A stretch of 64,000 bases of DNA from Pseudomonadota bacterium. GTDB taxonomy: Bacteria > Pseudomonadota > Gammaproteobacteria > Xanthomonadales > Rhodanobacteraceae. Of the stretch, positions 11,801 to 21,319 are shown piece by piece. The position numbers and the translations under genes were made by a program. The stretch is taken from NCBI GenBank assembly GCA_021794575.1, contig JAJYQO010000039.1, forward strand, positions 7,160 through 71,159. The letters are read 5' to 3'. The notes beneath the pieces were generated by a model. That model was not told the origin of the DNA, did not search any database, and saw nothing but the letters and a program-made list of their open reading frames with translations. Position 1 is the first letter of the stretch. Each line of letters begins with the position of its first letter.

Positions 11801-12061
11801 CTTGCCGACTTTGATCTCGAACGGCCCGCCCACGCGCAAACCCTGCGCGTTGTAGACGCCCTTGGCGTCGGTGGTGACCACGCGCGTGGTGCCCGAAGGT
11901 ACGTTGACGATGGTCACGGTGGCACCGGCCACCGGCTTGCCCTGCGCGTCGACCACCTGGCCAGTGATGGCTGAAGAAGTGTTCTGGGCGTGCGCAGTGG
12001 AAACAGCCAGCAGCATGGCGATGGCGAACGGCAGCGCCTTGACCTGAATGCGATGACTCAT
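8846..12061 (-). CDS. TonB-dependent receptor with N-terminal carboxypeptidase-regulatory-like domain (Oar-like)
   Basis: Signal peptide, ITGQVVDAQGKPVAGATVTIVNVPSGTTRVVTTDAKGVYNAQGL domain, plug (IQEINVSTNNYDVTNQRNTGAQINAVTKSGTNQFHG) and C-terminal VTVRYKF. Confidence 0.93.
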   Translation of the reverse strand: MSHRIQVKALPFAIAMLLAVSTAHAQNTSSAITGQVVDAQGKPVAGATVTIVNVPSGTTRVVTTDAKGVYNAQGLRVGGPFEIKVGKQGLESVEKDNVYLKLAETGTVNFTLGIQAKELHTVTVTGTALNNTFNPDSRGLTTNVTQQEIQTLPATGRSLQDYVRLDPMVNITDPTRGEISALGQNSRYNNISIDAVPTNDPFGLEAGGLPSLGQPISIDTIQEINVSTNNYDVTNQRNTGAQINAVTKSGTNQFHGDLYYVYLPAKWVGKGINDTPFTGFNKNTTAGFTLGGPIIKDKLFFFVGYEDQKTTAPGPDVGIIGSGASNTINVTPTQLAQIAQIAQGYGWATGGITTGANNTDEKRYLAKIDWNINNNHRLSFRYDRVKSNLAVYPNFTPGNNGSVSYAARFYSQLRDFRNFVVNSYDDWSDTFSTETSVSYGKYARVPQLDGPLAAQAQVYVNGSTGTSPSGPSVYLGTDRSYQANSLNTKTWTGFWAGTLFLNDHTVKFGVDFVRNQYDNLFLQDYAGTYVFRSIADFQAGKYYQYQLARPSAGALASASAIWSYDNWGFFAQDVWQINDALNLQYGLRMDVPRVPTKPAYNAQFAQTFGYPNNTTIDGKTVLEPRLSFNYTFDTALPTQLRGGIGIFMGATPAVWQSNPYTNNGINVATAFVRNPATLYPVSANPTGQPTQVLSLPQQRVDALSTSFQQPTVLKASLALDHELPWWGMVASAEISYVKDQNAVYFQAINLGAPTTFGPDGRPIYFKLNPNGTLGTTTIANTNRAFNPQSTLLTNTDLGSAAYTTLRLQRPAADGFGWSLAWTHGRADAVNPGTSSVAYSNWSNAPAVNPNANIAYNANYNVRDRFSGYLSWSHKFFRDYRTTFGAFLNIASGSPYSWIFGNNANGDTISYNDLVYVPTGPGDVEFTSTTSAQLQQQFFSYIKSQAGLAQYAGRDVPRNSSYLPWTHEIDLRFTQEIPGLFKDNKGEVVVDLYNFLNLLDRRWGQFHYVGFPPARNLANFAGIDPATGKYIYDLSRYVDANGNYAPESFGLLDTSTRPVSRWSVQVTVRYKF

Positions 12062-12422
12062 GGGTATGCCCTTAGCTCACAGAAAAGTAAGGTTGGGGCG
12101 CAGCTTTCCCGCTCTGCATGCAGCAGAGGCCGAATCGCGGACAACCCCTTACGCACTGATAGCGCGTGAGTAACAAAAGGCTAACAGCATAATATGACGG
12201 ATTTGTAAAAAATGCCGAACCGTAATGTTTCGGCCGCGGCGCGTACTGCGCCGTCGTGACAGCTCCGTCGGGCGGACCTCACATTCGAAGCCATGGGCTG
12301 TCGGTACGGACGGGCAGCCTCATTACTCGGCGCCGGCATGGCGCGCGCACGAAAAAAGCAGTTATTGAGGCGAGGCGGCGAACAAGCCGGAGTGGTCCGA
12401 GTCGCGGACCCGGCCGCACGCT

Positions 12423-13898
12423 TCAGCCGGCGCGGCGCAACTGCTTGGCCGCGTCGGAGCGCGCGGCTTCCAGCGCTTCAAGATAGCCTGCATCGAGGCC
12501 GGTGACGTATTCGCCGGTGAAACAGGAGGCATCGAAGCGGGTCAGTGCATCGTTGCCCTCGGCCACGGCCGCTTCCAGATCGACCAGGTCCAGGTACACC
12601 AGCCAGTCGGCGCCCAGCAGCGTTTCGATCTCGGCTTCGCTGCGTCCGTGCGCGATCAACTCGTGCGCAGCCGGCATATCGATGCCGTACACGTTCGGAT
12701 AACGCACCGGCGGTGCCGCCGAGGCGAAATACACCTTGTGCGCACCGGCCTCGCGCGCCATCTGGATGATCTGTCTGGAGGTGGTACCACGCACGATGGA
12801 ATCGTCGACCAGCAGCACGTTCTTCTTGCGGAATTCCAACTCGATCGGATTGAGTTTGCGGCGCACCGATTTGGCGCGTTCGCCCTGCCCCGGCATGATG
12901 AAGGTGCGGCCGATGTAGCGGTTCTTGACGAAGCCCTCGCGGAATGGCACACCCAGCACTGCTGCCAGCGAGCTGGCCGCGGTACGCGCGGTATCGGGGA
13001 TGGGGATCACCGCGTCGATGTCGTGGTCGGGGCGCAGACGGCGGATCTTGGCGCCCAGGCGCTCGCCCATGCGCAGCCGCGCCTTGTACACCGACACGTC
13101 CTCGATCATCGAATCCGGTCGCGCCAGGTACACGTATTCGAAGATGCACGGCGCATGCACCGCATCGCGCGTGCAGATGCGGCTGTGCAGGGTTCCATCG
13201 AGGGCCACGAACACCGCCTCGCCGGCGGCCACGTCACGCACGCGCTTGAAGCCGAGGATGTCGAACGCCACCGATTCCGATGCGAAGGCGTACTCCTTGC
13301 CCTGCGGCGTTTCGCGCTCGCCCAGCACCAGCGGACGGATGCCGTTGGGATCGCGCATGGCCAGCAGGCCCTTGCCGACCACCAGCGCCAGGCAGGCATA
13401 GCCGCCACGCGCGCGGCGGTGCACGGCGGCGACCGCATCGAACAGGCGCTCGGCGCTGAACTTCTCCGGCGCCTGTGCGGCCAGTTCGTGCGCCAGCACG
13501 TTCAGCAGCACCTCGGAGTCGGAGTCGGTATTGATATGGCGGCGGTCGTCCTCGAACAGCTCGCGGCGCAGGGCCTCGGTGTTGACCAGGTTGCCGTTAT
13601 GCGCGAAGGCGATGCCATAGGGCGAGTTGACGTAGAACGGCTGCGCCTCACCGACGTTGTCGCAGCCGGCGGTGGGATAGCGACAGTGGCCGATGCCGGC
13701 GCGGCCCAGCAGCAGGCGCATGTGCGCGTGACCGAATACGTCGCGCACCAGGCCATTGTCCTTGTGCAGTCGCAGGCGCGCGCCGTCCAGGGTGGCGATG
13801 CCGGCGGCGTCCTGGCCGCGATGCTGCAGCACGGTCAAACCGTCATAAAGCTGCGCCGCGACGTCACTGCGGCCGACGATGCCGATGATTCCACACAT
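12423..13898 (-). CDS. purF: Amidophosphoribosyltransferase
   Basis: Starts with the N-terminal nucleophile motif MCGIIGIVG. Contains the PRPP site [26 protein letters not shown]. Confidence 0.97.
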   Translation of the reverse strand: MCGIIGIVGRSDVAAQLYDGLTVLQHRGQDAAGIATLDGARLRLHKDNGLVRDVFGHAHMRLLLGRAGIGHCRYPTAGCDNVGEAQPFYVNSPYGIAFAHNGNLVNTEALRRELFEDDRRHINTDSDSEVLLNVLAHELAAQAPEKFSAERLFDAVAAVHRRARGGYACLALVVGKGLLAMRDPNGIRPLVLGERETPQGKEYAFASESVAFDILGFKRVRDVAAGEAVFVALDGTLHSRICTRDAVHAPCIFEYVYLARPDSMIEDVSVYKARLRMGERLGAKIRRLRPDHDIDAVIPIPDTARTAASSLAAVLGVPFREGFVKNRYIGRTFIMPGQGERAKSVRRKLNPIELEFRKKNVLLVDDSIVRGTTSRQIIQMAREAGAHKVYFASAAPPVRYPNVYGIDMPAAHELIAHGRSEAEIETLLGADWLVYLDLVDLEAAVAEGNDALTRFDASCFTGEYVTGLDAGYLEALEAARSDAAKQLRRAG

Positions 13899-13901
13899 GA
13901 C

Positions 13902-14477
13902 TCAGTGCTCGTTGGATGAAGGGTGCAGCGCCTGGCGCAAGCGCGGCGGCAGCGACCAACCTGCGGGCGTGGGCAGTGGCGGCTCGGAGGCATAACTCAC
14001 GTAGCGGGCCACCCGTGGCGGTAGACGCGCCTGCAGTCTCTGCGCCGCGTGCTGGAAAGTAGGAATCAACGCCGACTGCCGCCACCAGGCGTCGCGTGGC
14101 AGCGGCGTCATGCCGGCCAGCAGCACTGCCAGAGTCACGATCAGCAGCCCGCGCGCAGCACCGAACAGCATGCCCAGCATGCGGTCGGTACCGGTCAGAC
14201 CGGTGCCCTGCACCAACAGCCGCAGCAGCCACCCGATGACCACTCCGGCAATCAGCACCAGCACGAAGATCAGCACCCATGCCGCGAACAGCCGCGCAGC
14301 AGGATCGCGCAGGCCGGCCGGCAGATAGGCCGAGACGGGTTCGCCGAATTGCCACGCTGCCCACAGCGCGACAAACCAGACGACCAGCGCCAGCACCTCG
14401 GCAAGCAGACCGCGCCACAGGCCCAGCAGCACCGAGATCGAGATCACCGCGAGGATGACGTAATCGGCGACGTCCAT
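13902..14477 (-). CDS. cvpA: CvpA family protein
   Basis: MDVADYVILAVISISVLLGLWRGLLAEVLALVVW with multiple TM segments, immediately upstream of purF on the same strand. Confidence 0.9.
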   Translation of the reverse strand: MDVADYVILAVISISVLLGLWRGLLAEVLALVVWFVALWAAWQFGEPVSAYLPAGLRDPAARLFAAWVLIFVLVLIAGVVIGWLLRLLVQGTGLTGTDRMLGMLFGAARGLLIVTLAVLLAGMTPLPRDAWWRQSALIPTFQHAAQRLQARLPPRVARYVSYASEPPLPTPAGWSLPPRLRQALHPSSNEH

Positions 14478-14492
14478 CGCGCGACCGGCCGC

Positions 14493-15500
14493 TCAATGTG
14501 CCACGGCGACGATGCCGTCCTGGCCCAGCTTGGCCTTGATCTGCGCGCGCAGCGCCAGCGCGCCGTCACGGCTGGCCTCGGGGCCGACGCGCACGCGCCA
14601 CAGCGTACCGCTGGCAACGTGGATGGTATCGGTATAGGCCGGAAAGCCGGCCGCGAATACACGGGTCTTGAGGCTGTCGGCCGTCGCCGGGTTGTCGAAG
14701 GCACCCAACTGCACCACCCAGCCGCCCGCCCGCCCCGCCGGCAAGTCTGCCGCCGGTTGATCGGCCTGCAGCGTCGTACTCTGCGCGACCAGCACCGCCG
14801 TGGTGCGGGGTTCGGCGGCGTGGATGCGCAACCGCGCCGCCTCGGCCAAGGCGCGATTGGCGTAGGGTCCGGCATAGATGCGCAGCGCCGGCTTGCCGGC
14901 CACGCGCAGGGCCTGCTCGCCCACCGGCACGCCCAGCTTGCGCACGCGCCCAGCCAGTGCGCGCGCATTGCCGAGGTCGGTGTAAGCACCCAGGCTGACG
15001 ATGTAGCGCAGTTGCGCGGCCGTGCCCGGCGGCAGCGTTGTCACGGTCGGGCGCGGGGCTGCGGCTGGCGCAGCGGGCGTCGCCGCATGCGTGGCCGCGG
15101 AAACCGCGCCGGGGGTCGCGGGCGGGTTGCCGGATGCCGGCGCCTGCGCGGGTGCCGGCATGCCGGGCGCCGGACGCGGCAGCGCGGTGGTGGAACCGAC
15201 ATCGGCGGGGGCACCCGGAATGGTCACCGTGGGCATCGCCCCCGTCGTCGCCGGCTGCGCGCCCGCGCCGCCGACCGTCGTTGCAGACGCTTTCGGTGCG
15301 CTCGTCGCGGGTGTCGGCGCGCCCAGTGCGAAGGTCTTGCTCTGCTGCGGTGGCTGCGGCTGCGCCGGAATGCCCAAGCTCACCGATGTGGTGGCGCTGC
15401 CGCCCTGCTCATGCCCGGAGAAAAACATGGGCACCACGATGACGATCAGCGCCAGCAACACGGCGGCACCGACCAGACGCTGTTTCAGGCGTGCATCCAC
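14493..15500 (-). CDS. SPOR domain-containing protein (DedD-like), GTG start
   Basis: N-terminal TM (RLVGAAVLLALIVIVVPMFFSG), Pro/Ala-rich linker, C-terminal SPOR-like repeats (YIVSLGAYTDLGNARALAGRVRKLGV; WVVQLGAFDNPATADSLKTRVFAAGF). Canonical folC-dedD-cvpA-purF order. Confidence 0.87.
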   Translation of the reverse strand: MDARLKQRLVGAAVLLALIVIVVPMFFSGHEQGGSATTSVSLGIPAQPQPPQQSKTFALGAPTPATSAPKASATTVGGAGAQPATTGAMPTVTIPGAPADVGSTTALPRPAPGMPAPAQAPASGNPPATPGAVSAATHAATPAAPAAAPRPTVTTLPPGTAAQLRYIVSLGAYTDLGNARALAGRVRKLGVPVGEQALRVAGKPALRIYAGPYANRALAEAARLRIHAAEPRTTAVLVAQSTTLQADQPAADLPAGRAGGWVVQLGAFDNPATADSLKTRVFAAGFPAYTDTIHVASGTLWRVRVGPEASRDGALALRAQIKAKLGQDGIVAVAH

Positions 15501-15568
15501 GGGCTGGGCTCGCGGGTGAAAGGCAACTGATTATAGCGCCTGCAACTCTGCTACCGCCGCGCGTGGAT

Positions 15569-16879
15569 TCAGCCGCGCGCCGCCGGATCGAGCAATGCAC
15601 CGGCAATGTGGAACGAGCCGAACGCCAGAATGCGTGCGTCGGCCGGCAGCATGGCGCGCGCCGCAGCCAGCGCCGCGTGCAAGCTGGCATGTTCGCTGAG
15701 ACCCGCGCCACGCAATGTGCCGCGCAGCCGCAGTGAGACTTCGGCTGCGCTCAGACCACGCAGTCCGGCATCCCTGATCGGGCAGACATGCCAATGCGCG
15801 ATACGCATGCCCAGAGCTGCACCAATACCGGCGATGTCCTTGTCGGCCAGCGCGCTGAACACGGCGTGGGTGGGGCGCGCGGGCTGTGTGTCCAGCCAGG
15901 CCGCGAGTTCAGCCGCCGCTTGCGGGTTGTGCGCCACGTCCACGACCAGTTCCGGCGTGCCGCCCAGCGACTGCAGCCGGCCCTGCAGCCGTGTCTGCGC
16001 AAGTCCGTGCGCATAAGCCTCAGGCGCCCATCCCAATCGCGCGCGCAGCGCCCACAACGCCGCCAGCGCCGCAGCCGCGTTGTCGCGCTGGTGTGGTGCG
16101 GCGAGCGCCAATTCAGGCATCCGCAGGCGCGCGTGGGTGGCATTTTGGGGATGTGCTCCGTGCGGCGCGCCCGGCCCGGCCCACCACACGCTCGCGCCAG
16201 CACCCGGCGCGAGGCCGAAGTCCACACCCGGCCACAACACCTGCGCGCGTGCGGCGTGCGCGGCATCGAGCAGTCCGGCCGGCATCCCGGCAGTGCCCAA
16301 GACCAGTGGATGCCCGGCGCGCGCGATGCCGGCCTTCTCGCGACCGATGCTGTCGCGGTCCGGACCCAGGTACTCGACGTGGTCGATGCCGATGGTGGTG
16401 ACGATGGCGGCATCGGCATCGACGATATTGACCGCGTCCAGGCGCCCGCCCAGACCAACCTCGAGCAGCGCCACATCCAGTCCGGCTGCGGCGAACAGCA
16501 GCAGCGCAGCCAGCGTGCCGTACTCGAAATAAGTCAGTGGTATCGCGTCGCGCGCCTGCTCGATGCGCGCGAAGGCCGCGCACAGCGCGGCGTCCTCGGC
16601 CTCCACGCCGGCTATGCGCACGCGTTCGTTGTAGCGCATCAGATGCGGCGAGGTGTACGCGCCGACCCGCAGTCCGCGAGCGCGCAGCATGGCTTCGAGA
16701 AACGCCACCGTCGAACCTTTGCCGTTGGTGCCGCCGACGGTGATGGTCACCGGCGCTGCCGCCGGTGCGCCCAGCGCCTGCCACACCGAGCGCACGCGCT
16801 GCAGACCCAGCGCGATCGGCTGCGCGTGCTGGCGTTGCTGGTACTCCAGCCAGTCTTCGAGCGTATCCGGCAGGTGCAT
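15569..16879 (-). CDS. folC: Bifunctional folylpolyglutamate synthase/dihydrofolate synthase
   Basis: ITVGGTNGKGSTVAFLEAMLRARGLRVGAYTSPHL and IGIDHVEYLGPDRDSIGREKAGI. Start at ATG 16879 (MHLPDTLEDWL). Confidence 0.94.
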   Translation of the reverse strand: MHLPDTLEDWLEYQQRQHAQPIALGLQRVRSVWQALGAPAAAPVTITVGGTNGKGSTVAFLEAMLRARGLRVGAYTSPHLMRYNERVRIAGVEAEDAALCAAFARIEQARDAIPLTYFEYGTLAALLLFAAAGLDVALLEVGLGGRLDAVNIVDADAAIVTTIGIDHVEYLGPDRDSIGREKAGIARAGHPLVLGTAGMPAGLLDAAHAARAQVLWPGVDFGLAPGAGASVWWAGPGAPHGAHPQNATHARLRMPELALAAPHQRDNAAAALAALWALRARLGWAPEAYAHGLAQTRLQGRLQSLGGTPELVVDVAHNPQAAAELAAWLDTQPARPTHAVFSALADKDIAGIGAALGMRIAHWHVCPIRDAGLRGLSAAEVSLRLRGTLRGAGLSEHASLHAALAAARAMLPADARILAFGSFHIAGALLDPAARG

Positions 16880-17005
16880 GCGAGGTCGGCGTGCGGCGGG
16901 CGCGCAGCATGCTGAGCGCGCCGGCGCGGCGCAAGTCCCGCATCGGCGAGCGCCCGGGCTGCCGCGCATTTGCGTTTGCGCGCGCGCTTTGGCTTGATGC
17001 GGCAC

Positions 17006-18367
17006 ATGAGTCACGAGCTGACCGCGTTGCTGGAGCTGCAACTGGCACGGGCGCCGCAGGGTCCGTTGCGCGTGGCGTTCAGCGGCGGCCCGGACTCCTG
17101 CGCGCTGTTGCACGCGCTGGGCCTGTTGCGGCAAGCGCGTGCGCGCGACCTGCGCGCGCTGCATGTGGATCACGGCCTGCGCGCCGAGAGCGCGCACTGG
17201 GCGGCGCAGTGCCTGGATTTCTGCGCGCAGTGGCGGATTCCGCTGGAGCTGCTCGCGGTACGCGTACCCCGCGACAGCGGCGCCGGACTGGAGGCGGCGG
17301 CGCGCGCTGCGCGCTACGCCGCGTTGGCCGCGCGCCTGCCCGCCGGCGGCCTGCTAGTGCTAGCGCATCATCGCGAGGACCAGGCCGAAACCGTGCTGCT
17401 GAAGCTGCTGCGCGGCGCCGGGCCCGAGGGCCTCGGCGCCATGCGCACGCTGCGCGGGTTCGCGGATGGTCAGCTCTGGCGGCCGCTGCTGGCGGCACCG
17501 CGCGCCCTTCTGCGCGGCCATCTGGACGCGTTCGGCATCGTGCCGATCGAGGATCCGGCCAACCGCGACCCCGCGCACGCGCGCAGCTACTTGCGCACGC
17601 AGGTCTGGCCGCTGCTGCAACGCCATTGGCCCGAGGCCGCGGCATCCCTGAGCCACGTGGCGCGGGTGCAGCACGCGCTGGCCGAGGATCTGGCCACGCG
17701 CGCGGCACACGCGCTGCGGGAAGTGGTCCGCGCCGACACCGATACGCTCGACTGCACCGCCTGGCTGGCCCTGCCCGACGCGTTGCGTGCGCCGGTGCTG
17801 GCGCGCTGGTTGCGCATGCGCGGTCTGCGCGCGCCGGATGGTGCGCAGCGCGCGGCGCTGGAGCGCGCGCTGCGCAGCGCCGCGCGCGACCGCGTGCCCG
17901 AGCTGCGCTGCGCCGACACCGTGCTGCGTGCCTGGCGCGGACGCCTGTACGCCGAGCCCTGGCAGGCGCCGGTGATGCCAGACTGGAGCGCCGAATGGAA
18001 CGGCGCCGCGCTGGCCCTGCCCGGCGGCGCGCAATTGGCGCTGCTACGAGACGACCTGCGCTTCGCCTTGCCGCTGCGCGTGCGCGCCACCCGCGCCGGC
18101 GAACGCCTGCGCCGCGCCGACGACACCCATACACGCAGCCTGGGCGCTCTGTTCCAGCAGGCCGACGTGCCGCCCTGGCAACGCGCACGCTGTCCGCTGA
18201 TCGAAACGCCGCAGGGCGAGCCCCTGGCGCTGGGTGATATTGCGTTTACCGCGCGCGGAGCGGACTTCTTCGCCGCATTGGAGACGCGACCGCTGTGGCG
18301 CCGCTGCACCGCGCCGGAATGGCGCAAAGGCATTGCTGCCGCCGCGATCACGCGCGCCGGTGATTGA
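17006..18367 (+). CDS. tilS: tRNA(Ile)-lysidine synthase
   Basis: PP-loop motif FSGGPDSCALLHAL, LHVDHGLR, LAHHREDQAETVLLKLLRGAG. Confidence 0.95.
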   Translation: MSHELTALLELQLARAPQGPLRVAFSGGPDSCALLHALGLLRQARARDLRALHVDHGLRAESAHWAAQCLDFCAQWRIPLELLAVRVPRDSGAGLEAAARAARYAALAARLPAGGLLVLAHHREDQAETVLLKLLRGAGPEGLGAMRTLRGFADGQLWRPLLAAPRALLRGHLDAFGIVPIEDPANRDPAHARSYLRTQVWPLLQRHWPEAAASLSHVARVQHALAEDLATRAAHALREVVRADTDTLDCTAWLALPDALRAPVLARWLRMRGLRAPDGAQRAALERALRSAARDRVPELRCADTVLRAWRGRLYAEPWQAPVMPDWSAEWNGAALALPGGAQLALLRDDLRFALPLRVRATRAGERLRRADDTHTRSLGALFQQADVPPWQRARCPLIETPQGEPLALGDIAFTARGADFFAALETRPLWRRCTAPEWRKGIAAAAITRAGD

Positions 18368-18400
18368 ATCGCCGCCGTCGCTGCGCTAGCGTTCGCGACC

Positions 18401-18658
18401 ATGGCCAAGTCCAGCACTCAAGCATCGGCGCCGGCGTCTGCCGCGTTCGAGCAGTCGCTCGACGAACTGGAAGCACTGGTTGCGCGCATGGAACAGGGCG
18501 AACTGGGTCTCGATGAGTCGCTGGCCGCGTTCGAGCGCGGCGTGGCTTTGTATCGCAACTGTCAGGGCGCACTGGACCAGGCCGAGCTGCGCGTGCGCAA
18601 GCTGCTCGATCCCGAGGCGCCCGATTCCGCCGAACCCTTTGAAGCCGATACACCCTGA
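18401..18658 (+). CDS. xseB: Exodeoxyribonuclease VII small subunit
   Basis: [50 protein letters not shown]. Confidence 0.95.
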   Translation: MAKSSTQASAPASAAFEQSLDELEALVARMEQGELGLDESLAAFERGVALYRNCQGALDQAELRVRKLLDPEAPDSAEPFEADTP

Positions 18659-19547
18659 ACTCGGCCCCGAATTCACCGCGCTGATCGAACGCAGCGAGGC
18701 CGCGCTCGAACGTGCGCTGCCGCGCGCCGCGCAAGACGATCCCGGCCGCCTGCACGCGGCGATGCGCTACGCGGTGCTGGGCGGCGGCAAGCGCCTGCGC
18801 CCGCTGCTGGTCTACGCCAGCGGCGGGTTGTTCGATGCGCCGCCGACGCGGCTGGACGTGCCTGCCGTGGCCGTCGAACTGATCCACGCCTACTCGCTGG
18901 TGCACGATGACCTGCCGGCCATGGACGACGATGCGCTGCGCCGCGGCCGACCCACCTGCCACGTGGCCTACGGCGAGGCCACAGCCATCCTGGCCGGCGA
19001 CGCGCTGCAGGCGCTGGCGTTCGAGCACCTGACGCGCGACACCACCCTGGAGGTCGATACCGCCGTGCGCCTGGCTATGCTGCGCGCGCTGGCCGAAGCC
19101 TGCGGCGCCGAGGGCATGGCGGGCGGCCAGGCACTGGACCTAGCCGCCACCGGCGGTCGACTCGATCTGCCCCGGCTCGAACACCTGCACGCACTGAAGA
19201 CCGGCGCATTGATCCGCGCCAGCGTGCGCCTAGGCGCGCTGGCCGCCGGCGCGGACAACGCCGCCGCGTTGCGGGCGCTGGATGACTATGCCAGTGCCCT
19301 CGGTCTGGCCTTCCAGATCCGCGACGATCTGCTCGACGTGGAAGGCGCCACCGCCACACTCGGCAAGACCGCCGGCAAGGATGCCGCGCAAAGCAAACCC
19401 ACGTTTCCTATGCTGCTGGGCATCGACGGCACGCACCGCCGCCTGGGCCAGATCACCGCGCAGGCGCTGGCAGCGCTGGCGCCGTTCGGCGCGCGTGCCG
19501 GACAGCTTGCGGAACTGGCGCGACATGTCGCCGCGCGGGCGCGCTGA
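18639..19547 (+). CDS. ispA: Polyprenyl synthetase/farnesyl diphosphate synthase, probable TTG start overlapping xseB
   Basis: [14 protein letters not shown], first Asp-rich motif [12 protein letters not shown] and second motif [12 protein letters not shown]. In-frame TTG at 18639 gives [20 protein letters not shown]. Confidence 0.9.
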   Translation: MKPIHPELGPEFTALIERSEAALERALPRAAQDDPGRLHAAMRYAVLGGGKRLRPLLVYASGGLFDAPPTRLDVPAVAVELIHAYSLVHDDLPAMDDDALRRGRPTCHVAYGEATAILAGDALQALAFEHLTRDTTLEVDTAVRLAMLRALAEACGAEGMAGGQALDLAATGGRLDLPRLEHLHALKTGALIRASVRLGALAAGADNAAALRALDDYASALGLAFQIRDDLLDVEGATATLGKTAGKDAAQSKPTFPMLLGIDGTHRRLGQITAQALAALAPFGARAGQLAELARHVAARAR

Positions 19548-19568
19548 GCGCGCCCTGACCAGCGATCA

Positions 19569-19970
19569 TCAGTTGATGAAACGGATCGTCAGCGGATAAC
19601 GGTAGCGCGTGCCGTTGCTGGTCTGCACGGCGGCGATGATCGACATCACGATATCGAACACCACGACCAGCGGTATCAGCAGGAAGCCGATCAGCAGGAA
19701 TACCAGCACCCAGGAAACGAGGAATGCGATGAGCATGGTGAGCTGAAAGTTCACCGCTTCTTTGCCGGCTTCGTTGACCTGCGGCATCTGGTCCTTCTTG
19801 ATCAGCCACAACACCAGTGGGCCGAGAATGAAGCCCACGCCAGTGATCAGGCCGAACAACGCGGACAAGTGCGTGAACATGGCCCAGTTGCGCTGCTCCA
19901 TCTCGCCAGGCGGCGCGTAACCCGGCGCCGGAGGCGGCGGCGGTGTGGTGTACTGCTCGTTCTCGCTCAT
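19569..19970 (-). CDS. DUF4870 domain-containing membrane protein
   Basis: MFTHLSALFGLITGVGFILGPLVLWLIKKDQMPQVNEAGKEAVNFQLTMLIAFLVSWVLVFLLIGFLLIP. Confidence 0.85.
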   Translation of the reverse strand: MSENEQYTTPPPPPAPGYAPPGEMEQRNWAMFTHLSALFGLITGVGFILGPLVLWLIKKDQMPQVNEAGKEAVNFQLTMLIAFLVSWVLVFLLIGFLLIPLVVVFDIVMSIIAAVQTSNGTRYRYPLTIRFIN

Positions 19971-20049
19971 GACGGCATCTCCCCGGGTGACGCCGGCTAG
20001 CGTCCTCGCCGGTTCGGGCACTGTCAATGTGCGGCAAGGCCGGCGCGCA

Positions 20050-21318
20050 TCAGGCCGCACGTGCCACGCGCAGCAGGCCGCCCTGCGGCTGTAGCGCCGC
20101 GCTGCCCGGAAACACGCGCGTGGCCAGCGTCGACTCGGACACGCCCATGTGGCCGGCCAGCAGACCTTTGAACACGGCGCGGAAATCCGTCGTCGCATGG
20201 ATGTCGCGATCCTGATACAGCTGGCCCGGACGCATGCCCGGCCACTGCCCACCCACGCGGCCGCCAGCCACCGCGCCGCCGGCGACGAACATCACGCTGC
20301 CGGTGCCGTGATCGGTGCCGTTGGTGCCGTTGATGCGCGCGGTGCGGCCAAACTCGGTCACCACCACCAGCGTGGTGCGCGCCCACACCGGCTGCGCGGC
20401 CTGCGCGAAGCTGGACAGCGCGTTGTCCAGCTCCTTGAGCTTGCGCATCAGGATGGCGGCCTGGTTGGCATGGGTGTCCCAGCCGTAATCCTCGACGAAG
20501 CCGATGCGCGGGCCTTCCGCCTTGGCCATGAAGGTGCCGGCCGCCTGCATCAGCTGCGGCAGGCGCCCGCCGCTGCCCATGGCTTTGGCCTTGCCGCGCA
20601 TCGTCTTGCCGTCCATCGCCAGCGGCATCGCGCCGGGCATGGATGCGGCCATGGTGTCGGGCATCACCGCGCCGCCGCCTTGGCTGGCCAGGGCATCGGC
20701 GAAGGCCGGCGCCAGGCGCGGATCCTCGGCATACAGCGGCTCCAGCCGCTGCAACAAGATCGGGTTGACGCGCACCGGCAGCGGCGGCGTCCAAGTGGCC
20801 ACCGGCACCGCACCGCGCATCATCAGCGGCATTACCGTGCTCACCGCCAGACCCTCCGCGCCGGGCAATGCCGCGATGGCGCGGTTGAGCCAGCCGGTCT
20901 GCGCGCCATCCGGCGTGGCAGTGCCGTTTTCCACGCAATCCTGGGCCTCGAAGTGCGAGCGGCCCCAGTACGGCGGCGCCGCGGCGGGAATCGGCAACAA
21001 CTGGCCGCGCTGGTACAACTGCTGCGCGAAGGTGAGTGCGGGATGCAGCGCGAAGGTGCCGTCCAGCTTGAGCGCGGCGGCGGCCTCGGCGGTCGATCCG
21101 GCAGGCGACAGCGCCAGCGGCCCGCGCAGTTGCGCATAGCCCGGATCACCGTAGGGCGGCAGCGCATGCAGGCCATCCAGACCGCCGCGCAACATCAGCA
21201 CCAGAAAGCGCGTATCGCTGCCGGTGGCGGCGCGGGTGATGCCTGGCCACAGCGTCAACGTGGCCGCAGCCGCAGCCGAATAACCCATCAGGCGCAGGAA
21301 TTCGCGACGCGTGGTCAT
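20050..21318 (-). CDS. DUF1501 domain-containing protein with Tat-type signal
   Basis: MTTRREFLRLMGYSAAAAATLTLWPG twin-arginine-type leader, then FLVLMLRGGLDGLHALPPYGDPGY and TTLVVVTEFGRTARINGTNGTDHGTGSVMFVAGG. Confidence 0.87.
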   Translation of the reverse strand: MTTRREFLRLMGYSAAAAATLTLWPGITRAATGSDTRFLVLMLRGGLDGLHALPPYGDPGYAQLRGPLALSPAGSTAEAAAALKLDGTFALHPALTFAQQLYQRGQLLPIPAAAPPYWGRSHFEAQDCVENGTATPDGAQTGWLNRAIAALPGAEGLAVSTVMPLMMRGAVPVATWTPPLPVRVNPILLQRLEPLYAEDPRLAPAFADALASQGGGAVMPDTMAASMPGAMPLAMDGKTMRGKAKAMGSGGRLPQLMQAAGTFMAKAEGPRIGFVEDYGWDTHANQAAILMRKLKELDNALSSFAQAAQPVWARTTLVVVTEFGRTARINGTNGTDHGTGSVMFVAGGAVAGGRVGGQWPGMRPGQLYQDRDIHATTDFRAVFKGLLAGHMGVSESTLATRVFPGSAALQPQGGLLRVARAA

Positions 21319-21319
21319 G

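Noticed and set aside
12121-12260. Sigma-70 promoter for the Oar-like receptor (TATTAT-like box)
   Set aside because: AT-rich boxes are present, but no -35/-10 pair has acceptable spacing, so no promoter call is made.
12648-13919. 423-aa plus-strand ORF
   Set aside because: Entirely antisense to purF; composition (His/Gln/Arg-rich) is typical of shadow frames.
14049-15530. 493-aa plus-strand ORF
   Set aside because: Antisense to cvpA and the SPOR gene; low-complexity Gln/His/Arg composition.
15788-16915. 375-aa plus-strand ORF
   Set aside because: Antisense to folC, which has unmistakable catalytic motifs.
16765-18237. 490-aa Arg/Ala-rich plus-strand ORF
   Set aside because: Alternate frame over tilS; the tilS frame carries SGGPDS and other motifs.
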